Shown piece by piece: positions 31,276-38,937 of a stretch of DNA of 40,913 bases. The translations under genes were made by a program, and so were the position numbers. The notes under the pieces are model-generated. The model saw only the letters and a program-made list of their open reading frames with translations. It was not told the DNA's origin and searched no databases. This DNA comes from DATKZS01 sp035527835 [NCBI: bacterium] (GTDB lineage: Bacteria > RBG-13-61-14): NCBI GenBank assembly GCA_035527835.1, contig DATKZS010000189.1, positions 1-40,913 on the forward strand. The letters are read 5' to 3'. Each line of letters opens with the position of its first letter. The first letter of the stretch is position 1.

Positions 31276-32604
31276 ATGTCCCGCGCTTATAATCAGTTGT
31301 TTCGCGCCCGCCATTTTATCCTGTCCGGTCTGATAATTTTTTTGGTCCTCGCATCGGGCCCGGCCGGGGCGGCGGGCGCTCCCGGGCCCGTTCCTCACGG
31401 CTTTGTCCTGGGCGTTTCGCAGGGCGACGACAAGATCGTCCCGTACCTCCAGGAGCTGGGGCTGGGCTGGAAGCGGATCGCCATCCCGCTCAGCCGCCTC
31501 ACGCCCGAGCTGATCGAGCCGGGTCTCAAGCTCTCCGACGTCATGGGCAACGCGTCCAAGGTGCGCGAGCTTTCGCGCCGGGCCGACTGGGCCCAGACCG
31601 ACCGGCGCATCCGGTCGCTGCTCGACGATGGCATCCGGCCGATTCCCATCGTGGGTCACGGCTACAAGCAGTTCCACGCGAGGATCGGCGGGGAGGACGC
31701 GTTTCCCGACCGCATCGGCCGCGACCATTACCTGGCCCAGATGTACTGGTCGGTGCGGGCCACGGTGGAGCGCTACGACGGCGACGGGGTGGACGACGCG
31801 GACGGGATCGTGCTCAAGGTCTGGCAGCTCGAGAACGAGCTCAACCAGGCGGGCCTGACCGCCGCCTGGGGCTGGCGCGAGCCGTCGTGGCTTTCCGGGC
31901 TCCACTGTGCGTGGAACGACTGGGGCTTCCTCACCCGTCTCCTCGACACCCTGCACCGGGCGGCCAAGGACGCGGACCCCGAAGCCCTCACCTTCATGAA
32001 CTTCCACACCGACGTTCCGGACAACATCTCCCGCCTGATGGGCGCGCGGCCGTGGCTGGACGCGGTTCGGGAGTGGAAGGGCCTGATGGAGATCATCGGT
32101 TTTGACGCGTATCCGAATTATTATATCGCGGACCCGGTTCGGGGGGAGGTGGTGGGCGGGCGCACGCTTCTCATCAAGGAGGCCACGGGCGGGATGCCGG
32201 TTTGGGTGATCGAGACGGATTATCCGGCCGGTCCCGCGTCGCGCGGCTTCACCCCGGAGAAGCAGGCCGAGTTCGTCCGCGGCTCCTACGACTCGGCCCG
32301 CGCCGCCGGCGCCGACGGCTACTTCAAGTTCTACATGATCGGAGCTGACGCGAACGACACCGAGATCACGGACCAGGACCTGAAAAACCTCGCCGTGGTC
32401 GTGCCGCTGTGGGAGGGCGGCCATAGCCTCAGGCTCTTCAACTGGGCCCTGTTCCGCCTGGGCTACGTCAACTCCCATTTCCTCGACGTGGTCAAGTCGG
32501 TGGAAGGCTACTGGGGAATGGTCACGCCGGAGGGCGAAAAAAAGCCGGCCTATAACGTGATGCGCGACATCGCGCGCGAAAACGCCGCGGGGGAGGCCCA
32601 GTAA
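31276..32604 (+). CDS. Secreted TIM-barrel glycoside hydrolase-like protein (clan GH-A type)
   Basis: 442 residues from the ATG at 31,276 (AAGGGAGG upstream; an earlier in-frame ATG at 31,231 lies within the promoter). Signal peptide: RARHFILSGLIIFLVLASGPAGAAG. The clan GH-A pattern is visible: KVWQLENELN with N187-E188 at the end of strand 4 as acid/base, and VWVIETDYP with E313 at strand 7 as nucleophile. Supporting segments are GWKRIAIPLSR (strand 1/2) and IGFDAYPNYYI (strand 6). DGDGVDDADG (168-177) looks like a Ca2+ loop. It should cut or remodel a glycan outside the cytoplasm. I cannot assign a GH family. It converges on the FN3 lipoprotein gene, 41 nt apart. Confidence 0.7.
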   Translation: MSRAYNQLFRARHFILSGLIIFLVLASGPAGAAGAPGPVPHGFVLGVSQGDDKIVPYLQELGLGWKRIAIPLSRLTPELIEPGLKLSDVMGNASKVRELSRRADWAQTDRRIRSLLDDGIRPIPIVGHGYKQFHARIGGEDAFPDRIGRDHYLAQMYWSVRATVERYDGDGVDDADGIVLKVWQLENELNQAGLTAAWGWREPSWLSGLHCAWNDWGFLTRLLDTLHRAAKDADPEALTFMNFHTDVPDNISRLMGARPWLDAVREWKGLMEIIGFDAYPNYYIADPVRGEVVGGRTLLIKEATGGMPVWVIETDYPAGPASRGFTPEKQAEFVRGSYDSARAAGADGYFKFYMIGADANDTEITDQDLKNLAVVVPLWEGGHSLRLFNWALFRLGYVNSHFLDVVKSVEGYWGMVTPEGEKKPAYNVMRDIARENAAGEAQ

Positions 32605-32645
32605 GGCCCCACCCCGCGGCGCAATAGAATTCCGGCGTCGCCGGG

Positions 32646-35600
32646 CTAGAAGATCACGGTAATGATCGAGGTGACCTTGGTGTAGCTCACGGCGCTTTCT
32701 ATGACCATGGTGAGCTTATCGCTTCCTCCGTCCGGGTCGGTGACCGTAACCTGGACCTTGCCGTCAATGCCGGTTTGGACCACCACGTCGCCCACGCCGT
32801 CCACCGTGCCGTTTCCATCGGAGAGCGTTACGTGGATGTCCACAAAGGCCTCCGGATCGCCGGTCAGGGGATGGAGCAGGGTCAGCTCCACGGTGTGGAA
32901 GGTTACGCCGCCCAGGTCCACGGGCGTGACCGCGGCGATGGGCTCGATCGGGTCAGGCTTGGCCTCGGCCCTCATTTCGGTGACGTAAATGTCCACGCAC
33001 TCCTGGCGGGTGGGGTCGGAGGGGCAATAAACGCAACTGCCCATCAAGGTGCAGATGCCGGCCGGGTTGATCCCCAGCAGGATGGCCAGGGGCCCGATGT
33101 CCAGCTCGGCGCTGAACTCGCCCTTGCCCGAATAATTGTAGTTCTGCTCGAAAATTCCGCTCAGCAACATGTCCTGGAGCTCCAGCTCGATGCCTTCGAT
33201 GTTGAGGAAGAATAAAAAGGGCCCGAGCACGTATTGCGGGTTGTTGCTGAGGTCAACGGCGACGGGGAAGAGAATGGTGGGCATGGTCATGTTCTGGAGG
33301 GACGGGTCGGGGCCGGAGAGGTCACCGATGGCGCCGATGAACCTCATCTCCTGCGCTCCGGCGTCGGTGTCAATGACGCCGACCAGCAGGTAGGGCTGCA
33401 CGCCGAGCCCGGCCAGGAGGTCGGCCAGGGCCAGGGGTTCCACGACCTTGGCCCCGAAGAGGTTGATGGCGAAGGTCTTGCCGAGGCCCGCGTCAATGTC
33501 CACGGTCCACCACAGCCCTTCGGTGGCGAACGAATACACATAGGTGGTCACGCCCACCGTCACCGACACCGTGTAAGTGGTGTCCATGGTCAGGATCGGC
33601 AGGTCGGGAACAAAGGTGAGCAGGGTTCCGGACACGTCCAGGGAGCAGGTCCCGCTGACCGGCCCCACCTCGTCCGACACCGTGACCGTGACGTCCGGCC
33701 CGGCCACCGCGTCGCCGAACCCGATCTCGATCTGGCCGATGTAAATGCTCACGCCCGGCTCGTCTTCCACCGGGTCCACCGCGAAGATGGATGGAAGCTT
33801 GTCGGTCTTGGCCGCGGCCACGTTGGAGGGCGCCGCGTCGCCCGCCGAGTTGAACGCGATCACCTGGTACTGGTAGGTGGTCCCGTCGCTGAGCCCGGTG
33901 TCAATGTAAGCCGTATCTCCCGCCAGGGTGGAGGCCGCCGTGGCAAAGCCGGCACCGCCGTCGCGCTGCACCTTGAACCCGGCCTCGTCGGTCGAGAGGT
34001 CCGACCAGGTGAGGCGGATGCGCTCGTGGTCCAGGGCAACGGCGATAAGTCCGGCCGCGCCGGCCGGAGGGGCCGCCGCCGCCGGGAAGGTGGTGGCGCG
34101 CGCGGCATTGGAATAACCGGACGGGCCCGCGCCGTTCACCGCCTTGATCCGGTACTCGTAAGCGGTGGCAGGGCCGAGCGTCGCGTCCTGGTAGGCGGTC
34201 ACGTCGGCGGCCACGGCGCCGATCACGGAAAAGAAGCCGAACGGCGGCTTGCGGCGCTCGATCTTGTACTCGGTCTCCTTGTAGCTGAGGTCTTCCCAGG
34301 CCAGGTTGATCTGCCGCTCGGACATGGCGGTGGCCACGAGCGATCCCGGGGCCTCCGGGACCACCGGCACGCGCGCGATCGGCGACACGTTTCTGTCCTC
34401 GGCGCCGCCCGAGTGCAGATAGCGGCCCATCCAGTACGCCGCCAGCACTTCGCCGCCGTGGTTCAGCTGGAGCGCGTAGCCGCCGTCATTGGGCGAGTAG
34501 GGACAGGAGCGCCAATCGAAGTTGGATGGGCCCCGCAGGCGGCGCGGCACCACGTGCTCGGCGACCAGCTCGTCGTTATGGCCGCCGAAGCGGAAGGCGG
34601 CGGGCGCGAGCTCGATCCATTCCACGCCGTTCACGGCCAGGCACCAGCCCTGGGCGATCTCGGAGGCGTCGCAGTTCTCGACCCGGTCGTTGAAGGTCGG
34701 CGCCCGGGGGAACTCCTTGAGCGTCTCGATGCCGAGGGCGACCACGCCGGGGTCGTTGCCCCCGGCGCGCAGGCCCGAATAGATGAAGTCGAAGAAGGAC
34801 TGGTGCTGCTCGGAGGGCTGCCGGGTCCCGCCGTTGTCCCAGAGCTTGAACTCCAGGCTTTCCTGGAGCTGGGCCCGCACCGCGGGGTCGGACTCGTAAC
34901 GCAGGGCGTTGTAATAGGCCACGAACGCCATGTTCACGTTGGAGAAGTTGGTGGAGTAGCCGGTGTCAACCATGGGCAGGGCCGAGGTGTTGGTGAACTC
35001 GTCCCAGTGCCGCTTGGCGATCAGGTCGTCGTAATAAAAGGCCCGGATGTCCTCGTCGCCGGTGACGTGGTAGAGCACCCGCATGATGCCCAGGCCCATG
35101 ATGGCGTTGAAGGAATAGACCGGCGCCGGCGAGGCGGCGCCGGGGCAGCCGGAAAAGGCGACCACGTTCGGGTTGAGGTCGCACCAGATGGTCAGCCGGC
35201 CGTCCCCGTCGCGCATCAGCATGTCGGCGTGCATCTCGGGCGCCACCTGCATCAGCTCGTGGGCGAAATTACGCGCGTCCTCCACCAGCCAGTCCTTGAG
35301 GTACTGCGGGATGTAAGGGTCGTCAGCCACCACGTCCCACATCGCGCCCATGGCGAAGATGTAGCCGTCAACCTGGTCCTTGCTCGTCTCGTCGTTCCAC
35401 AGCCAGTCCGGGTAAAGACCCGATTGGTCCTCCCGCAAAACCCCCCGCTTCACCGTGGGCAGCGGATTGCCCTCGGCGTCGAAAAGAGGCACCACCTGGC
35501 TCTGGAAGTTGCCCAGGTTCTTCAGCATGATGCCCCGCACGATCACGCCCGGAACCCCCGCGATGGTGTGGATTATGTGGTTGGCCTCCAGAATCCGGAT

Positions 35601-36155
35601 CACCCGCTGCCGCGCCTCAACTATCTCCGCGCACGGGTAGCCCTGATCCTTCATCACCGCGTACCGGAAAAGGTCCGCGGCCGTCGCCACGCCCCCGAAC
35701 ATGCCCAGGTCACCGTATTCCCCGAAGCTCTTGATCATGCCGTCCTGCAAGACCGTGTTCCCGTCAACCGTGCGGAACACCGCGTACTCGGGGTCGCACT
35801 CCGGGTCCTGCCGGCAGAAGGCCGTGAAGCCGAGGCCGCGGGGGTTATTGTTCACGAAGCGGCCGATCACCGCGCGGTCCGTCATCGAGCCCACGTACGA
35901 GTCCAGGGCCCAGCCGAAGGGAGCGGTGGAGAAGGCCGAGAACTGGACGAAGTAGCGGTCCATCATCGCCTCCAGCTCCGCGTCGTAGCCCTGCTGGCCC
36001 GGACCCGGGATCATCCGCGCCGAATTGTCCGGAATCTGGCCGCAGTACCCGCCTCCGCCCCCGCCCGTATCGCTCACGTCGCCGCCGCACCCGGCAACGC
36101 CGAACAGGCAGAGCATCATGCAGAGCGCCACACCGCAAGACCCGTTTCTAACCAT
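32646..36155 (-). CDS. Large FN3-containing lipoprotein with alpha-helical N-terminal domain
   Basis: 1,169 residues from the ATG at 36,155 (GGGAGGA upstream; good promoter further up). A lipoprotein signal ends LCLFGVAGC with C23 lipidated, followed by a Gly-rich tether. Residues about 40-575 form a Trp/Tyr-rich, mostly helical domain (AMGAMWDVVADDPYIPQYLKDW, then MGLGIMRVLYHVTGDEDIRA) reminiscent of six-hairpin polysaccharide-active enzymes, but no catalytic motif is recognised. Two fibronectin type III domains (591-680, 686-775), a Big_5-like Ig domain (778-870), an unknown beta region and a final Ig-like domain follow. C-rich CTLMGSCVYCPSDPTRQEC near 1,060 may be disulfide-bonded. A surface polysaccharide- or adhesion-related role is inferred. 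Confidence 0.75.
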   Translation of the reverse strand: MVRNGSCGVALCMMLCLFGVAGCGGDVSDTGGGGGGYCGQIPDNSARMIPGPGQQGYDAELEAMMDRYFVQFSAFSTAPFGWALDSYVGSMTDRAVIGRFVNNNPRGLGFTAFCRQDPECDPEYAVFRTVDGNTVLQDGMIKSFGEYGDLGMFGGVATAADLFRYAVMKDQGYPCAEIVEARQRVIRILEANHIIHTIAGVPGVIVRGIMLKNLGNFQSQVVPLFDAEGNPLPTVKRGVLREDQSGLYPDWLWNDETSKDQVDGYIFAMGAMWDVVADDPYIPQYLKDWLVEDARNFAHELMQVAPEMHADMLMRDGDGRLTIWCDLNPNVVAFSGCPGAASPAPVYSFNAIMGLGIMRVLYHVTGDEDIRAFYYDDLIAKRHWDEFTNTSALPMVDTGYSTNFSNVNMAFVAYYNALRYESDPAVRAQLQESLEFKLWDNGGTRQPSEQHQSFFDFIYSGLRAGGNDPGVVALGIETLKEFPRAPTFNDRVENCDASEIAQGWCLAVNGVEWIELAPAAFRFGGHNDELVAEHVVPRRLRGPSNFDWRSCPYSPNDGGYALQLNHGGEVLAAYWMGRYLHSGGAEDRNVSPIARVPVVPEAPGSLVATAMSERQINLAWEDLSYKETEYKIERRKPPFGFFSVIGAVAADVTAYQDATLGPATAYEYRIKAVNGAGPSGYSNAARATTFPAAAAPPAGAAGLIAVALDHERIRLTWSDLSTDEAGFKVQRDGGAGFATAASTLAGDTAYIDTGLSDGTTYQYQVIAFNSAGDAAPSNVAAAKTDKLPSIFAVDPVEDEPGVSIYIGQIEIGFGDAVAGPDVTVTVSDEVGPVSGTCSLDVSGTLLTFVPDLPILTMDTTYTVSVTVGVTTYVYSFATEGLWWTVDIDAGLGKTFAINLFGAKVVEPLALADLLAGLGVQPYLLVGVIDTDAGAQEMRFIGAIGDLSGPDPSLQNMTMPTILFPVAVDLSNNPQYVLGPFLFFLNIEGIELELQDMLLSGIFEQNYNYSGKGEFSAELDIGPLAILLGINPAGICTLMGSCVYCPSDPTRQECVDIYVTEMRAEAKPDPIEPIAAVTPVDLGGVTFHTVELTLLHPLTGDPEAFVDIHVTLSDGNGTVDGVGDVVVQTGIDGKVQVTVTDPDGGSDKLTMVIESAVSYTKVTSIITVIF

Positions 36156-36234
36156 GATACTTCCTCCCGTCAATATTGAGTTCCCGTCTTCCCGGATGGA
36201 GACTGTTGCCTTGACCGGCCGGTAAGCCAATAAG

Positions 36235-36264
36235 ACTATAGCCGTTCCCGGCTCCGGATGTCAA
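36235..36264 (-). promoter_or_regulatory. Promoter of the FN3 lipoprotein gene
   Basis: On the minus strand, TTGACA (36,264-36,259), an 18-nt spacer and TATAGT (36,240-36,235). Predicted start near 36,228, leader about 73 nt. Confidence 0.65.
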
Positions 36265-36368
36265 GAAAATATTTAGCCCGGCAATCCCCGGCCGGGGCGC
36301 AAAAACCGTTGGGTTGATTCCCCCTTGATTATTGCAGGCGGCTGAGGTAAGTAAAATGATAACAGGGG

Positions 36369-36384
36369 GGCCCGCGCGCGGGCC
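36369..36384. other. GC palindrome in the leader of the small lipoprotein gene
   Basis: GGCCCGCGCGCGGGCC is a perfect 16-base palindrome preceded by GGGG and followed by GCTTTT. It lies 30 nt before the ATG at 36,414, where it could act as a terminator/attenuator or a protein-binding site. A weak TTGATT-N17-TAAGTA (36,325-36,353) is the only upstream promoter candidate seen. Confidence 0.5.
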
Positions 36385-36413
36385 GCTTTTCCAGCTTTCA
36401 CGGGGAGAAACAC

Positions 36414-36800
36414 ATGCAAGATCGTACCGCTCGGATGCTGGCCATCGCCTTGGCGGCGCTCATGGCGTGTTGCGCCTTTGCCTGCGGCCGCGAGGGAAAA
36501 AAGAACCTGGACCAGGCCCGGAGAGCTTTTGACCGCCTCGAGATCGGGATGAGCAAGCAGGAAACGTGCTGGAATTTCGGCGTCACCTGCGACGACCCCA
36601 AGCCTGACCTCAACTATCAGAAGGATTACGGCATGTCCTTCTCGAAAAAGGAGTACCAGGTGACCATCTGGGTCCGGGACGATAAGCTGGTGCGCGTCGA
36701 GCTGGCCAAGCCTTATTATGAGGGGCGCTCCCGGATCAGCGGACAGGGCAAGGAGACCATCATCGCCGAAAAAGGCCTGCCCCTCTCCGAAATCGAATAA
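36414..36800 (+). CDS. Small putative lipoprotein, BamE/SmpA-like pattern
   Basis: 128 residues. MLAIALAALMACCAFAC gives a lipoprotein-type signal with C24 as probable lipid site. The mature part begins GREGKKNLDQARRAFDRLEIGMSKQETCWNFG, which resembles the first helix-turn of BamE/OmlA-like folds (G-M-S/T-K-x-x-V near a Gly), followed by four beta-type segments (YGMSFSKKEYQVTIWVRDDKLVRVEL). Homology is tentative. GGGGAGAAA precedes the ATG. It opens a run of four small same-strand genes for anchored proteins. Confidence 0.7.
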   Translation: MQDRTARMLAIALAALMACCAFACGREGKKNLDQARRAFDRLEIGMSKQETCWNFGVTCDDPKPDLNYQKDYGMSFSKKEYQVTIWVRDDKLVRVELAKPYYEGRSRISGQGKETIIAEKGLPLSEIE

Positions 36801-36835
36801 GCGCGGGCCATCACCGGACCAGATCGAGGCATGAC

Positions 36836-37372
36836 ATGCAGAAAAAAATCATCATCATCGCGCTGGCCATAGCGTTCGGGATCCCCACGGTCATGGTCGG
36901 TGTTTTCTGGGGGGTCTGGTACAGCTCTCCCATTTTCCGCGAGCGCGTGTTGGAGGCCGCACTGCTATCGCGGGTCTACCCGCTGCAGCGGGCGGCGGCC
37001 CAGGAGTTGCGCCAGTATCCGTCGGAGGCCGCCGCTCTGTCCCTGGTCGGCGTGCTCAACCTGCTCGACAAGTCGGACCCCAAGAGCGCCGATATTGCCG
37101 AGCGCTCGCTGGCCACCCTCTGCCTCATGACCGGACAGGACTTTGGTACTAACTTTTCCGGGACCGAGTACAACTTTTCCTGGAGCCCGCCCGGCGAGAG
37201 CGCCTGGCCCGAGGTCATGAATAACGTCAACGCGTGGTCGCTGGAAACCTTCGGCGGCGAGGCCTTGGGTAGCTTTTCCATCTCCATTACCACGGAAAAA
37301 GAGGACGCTCAGGAAGGAGATTCCGTGGATGGTGATGACTCCGGCGCGGGCGGCGGGGAGGTGGAGCAATGA
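36836..37372 (+). CDS. Membrane-anchored HEAT-like small protein
   Basis: 178 residues. An N-terminal helix (IIIIALAIAFGIPTVMVGVFWGVW) anchors the protein. The region PLQRAAAQELRQYPSEAAALSLVGVLNLL, then SADIAERSLATLCLMTGQDFG, has the spacing of HEAT/PBS-lyase repeats, ending in the LTGQDFG type motif seen in such proteins. The last 30 residues are acidic (EKEDAQEGDSVDGDDSGAG). A weak GATCGAGG precedes the start. The stop overlaps the next start by 4 bases. I do not recognise a function; protein-protein interaction at the membrane is the likely theme. Confidence 0.7.
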   Translation: MQKKIIIIALAIAFGIPTVMVGVFWGVWYSSPIFRERVLEAALLSRVYPLQRAAAQELRQYPSEAAALSLVGVLNLLDKSDPKSADIAERSLATLCLMTGQDFGTNFSGTEYNFSWSPPGESAWPEVMNNVNAWSLETFGGEALGSFSISITTEKEDAQEGDSVDGDDSGAGGGEVEQ

Positions 37373-37842
37373 GCCGGGGCAAGAACGCGGCTCGCATCGT
37401 CTTCTGGCTCGCGTTCCTGCCCGCCGCGGCCGTGGCCGGGTGGTACTTCTGGCAGCGCGGCATTCCCCAGCGCGTGGACCGGCATCTCAAGGACATGAAG
37501 CACCCGAACGCCAAGATCGCGAGCCAGGTCTGGTGGGACCTGCGCGAGCTCTATTTCACCAAGTGGGCCGCCGTTGATATCCTCCTCGACCACGTCGGCG
37601 ATCCCGAGCCCATTCACTTCCTCATCGAGATTGACAAGCGCCCCGTGCCCGGTGAGAAAGCGCTCGACGACTTCGTCAGCAACGGCCGCCCTGTCTTCTA
37701 CAAGGCCGACCGCGTCTACTGCCGCACCGTGGGCGAGTCCGTCATGGCCTTCATGTATAACGAGCGCAAGTGGAAGACCGACTACAACGGCGACTGGCAG
37801 GAGTGGTGGCAGGCCAATAAAGGCTATTATGGCCGCCCATGA
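37369..37842 (+). CDS. Membrane-anchored small protein, related in style to its upstream neighbour
   Basis: 157 residues. One N-terminal membrane helix (IVFWLAFLPAAAVAGWYFW) is followed by a helical stretch (RVDRHLKDMKHPNAKIASQVWWDLRELY) resembling half of a HEAT pair, and the C-terminus ends DWQEWWQANKGYYG, an aromatic tail often found after short HEAT proteins. The start overlaps the preceding gene by 4 bases, so the two are coupled and may form a complex. No enzyme motif. Function unknown. Confidence 0.68.
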   Translation: MSRGKNAARIVFWLAFLPAAAVAGWYFWQRGIPQRVDRHLKDMKHPNAKIASQVWWDLRELYFTKWAAVDILLDHVGDPEPIHFLIEIDKRPVPGEKALDDFVSNGRPVFYKADRVYCRTVGESVMAFMYNERKWKTDYNGDWQEWWQANKGYYGRP

Positions 37843-37865
37843 CCGCAGGCAGGGAGAAGCACGGG

Positions 37866-38240
37866 ATGAAGAGTAATAGCATGTTATGGATGCTGATGAT
37901 GATGGTCGCGCTGGCCGCCATGGCGTCCTGCCAGAAAAAAGAGGCCGACAGCGTCCGTATTGTCATGGAGAACAAAACCGGACAGCACATGACCCGGTTC
38001 AAGCTCGATTACGGCGCCGGCAAGGTCGAGTACGAGATCTTCAGCCGCGACTACACCTTTTCCGACGTCGCGCCCGCCCCGGCCGAGCCCCACGACATCA
38101 GCGTGGAGTTCTACGATGACGCCGGAAAATTCCACAGCTTCACCCTCGAGCGGCCCCTCTCCTCCGACATGGCCGGAGGCCGGCTTTACATCTATTTCAT
38201 GCCCGGCGACCAGCAGGAATTGAGCATGGACTGGCGGTGA
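37866..38240 (+). CDS. Small putative lipoprotein of unknown function
   Basis: About 124 residues from the ATG at 37,866, preferred because GGGAGAAG precedes it; an in-frame ATG at 37,839 overlaps the previous stop and remains possible. The signal MLWMLMMMVALAAMASC ends at a lipidation Cys, followed by KKEADS. The rest is a single beta-rich domain (DSVRIVMENKTG, then FKLDYGAGKVEYEIFSRDYTF and HDISVEFYDDAGKFHSFTLE) that looks like an Ig/transthyretin-type sandwich. Last of the four small anchored genes. Function unknown. Confidence 0.68.
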   Translation: MKSNSMLWMLMMMVALAAMASCQKKEADSVRIVMENKTGQHMTRFKLDYGAGKVEYEIFSRDYTFSDVAPAPAEPHDISVEFYDDAGKFHSFTLERPLSSDMAGGRLYIYFMPGDQQELSMDWR

Positions 38241-38321
38241 ATCGGGCGCCTCCGGCCCGCCCCCCGAACACCTCGATTCAATTCCATGGACCCGGCGGCG
38301 GCGCGGCCGGCTTCTCATCCC

Positions 38322-38349
38322 TTGCCTTCCTTACCCGCATGATTATATT
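38322..38349 (+). promoter_or_regulatory. Candidate promoter for the DoxX gene
   Basis: TTGCCT (38,322-38,327), a 16-nt spacer and TATATT (38,344-38,349), with a leader of about 80 nt to the ATG at 38,437. Spacing is one base short of ideal. Confidence 0.4.
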
Positions 38350-38436
38350 TCTAACATGGACCAGTTGGTACCGTACTTCAATAATCCGGTAAGCGCTTCA
38401 CGTCTAGAGCGCCTACGGCAAAGAGGGAGGCTCAAC

Positions 38437-38904
38437 ATGGATGACTATTTTAAAAAAGCGGAGGGTCTGCTGCCGCTGGCAGGCCGGATTTTCCTGGCGG
38501 CGCTCTTTCTGTGGAGCGGCTATGGCAAGATCGGAGGATGGGACAACGCGGCCGGGTACATGGCTGCGATGCACATGCCGCTGATTCCGTTTTTCCTGGG
38601 CGCCGCGCTGGCGCTGGAGCTGGCCGGGGGGCTCGCGGTGCTCTTCGGTTTTAAGACGCGCCTGATGGCTTTCCTGCTCGCGCTCTACCTGGTGCCGACG
38701 ACCCTGATTTTCCACAACTTCTGGAGCGCGCCCCCGGACCAGCACTTGATGCAACTGATCAACTTCATGAAAAACGGCGCCATCTTCGGCGGGCTCCTGA
38801 TGATGGCGCGCCTCGGGGCCGGAGAGTTCAGCATTGATAACATGCTGGCCACGAGGAGAACCAAGAGCGAGGAAGCGGCGCCGAGTCTGAAGAAGGCCAC
38901 TTGA
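38437..38904 (+). CDS. DoxX-family membrane protein
   Basis: 155 residues from the ATG at 38,437, chosen because GGGAGG precedes it and the conserved domain begins at once; an in-frame ATG at 38,356 would add a non-conserved tail. Four membrane helices: LLPLAGRIFLAALFLWSGYGKI, PLIPFFLGAALALELAGGLAVLFG, LMAFLLALYLVPTTLIFHNFW, and NGAIFGGLLMMARLG. The first and second match the DoxX signature (R-x-x-x-A-x-x-F-x-x-x-G-x-x-K; E-x-x-G-G). Family members are linked to quinone-dependent redox or thiol stress, with few firm activities. The C-terminal tail (RRTKSEEAAPSLKKAT) is charged and cytoplasmic. Confidence 0.88.
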   Translation: MDDYFKKAEGLLPLAGRIFLAALFLWSGYGKIGGWDNAAGYMAAMHMPLIPFFLGAALALELAGGLAVLFGFKTRLMAFLLALYLVPTTLIFHNFWSAPPDQHLMQLINFMKNGAIFGGLLMMARLGAGEFSIDNMLATRRTKSEEAAPSLKKAT

Positions 38905-38930
38905 TCCCGGCCCTGCCCCGGGATTACAAT
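38901..38930 (+). promoter_or_regulatory. Candidate leaderless promoter for the AtuA-like gene
   Basis: TTGATC (38,901-38,906) overlaps the DoxX stop; after an 18-nt spacer comes TACAAT (38,925-38,930). The -10 ends 7 nt before the ATG at 38,938, so transcription would begin at or next to the start codon, giving a leaderless mRNA. This agrees with the lack of any ribosome site before that ATG. Confidence 0.45.
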
Positions 38931-38937
38931 CCAGCGC

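Noticed and set aside
32632-32644. CCGGCGTCGCCGG as a terminator between the convergent glycosidase and lipoprotein genes
   Set aside because: Only a 5-bp usable stem and no T-run; too weak to call.
33234-36179. 981-codon plus-strand frame opposite the FN3 lipoprotein
   Set aside because: No start context or motifs; the minus strand has a promoter, ribosome site, lipobox and FN3 domains.
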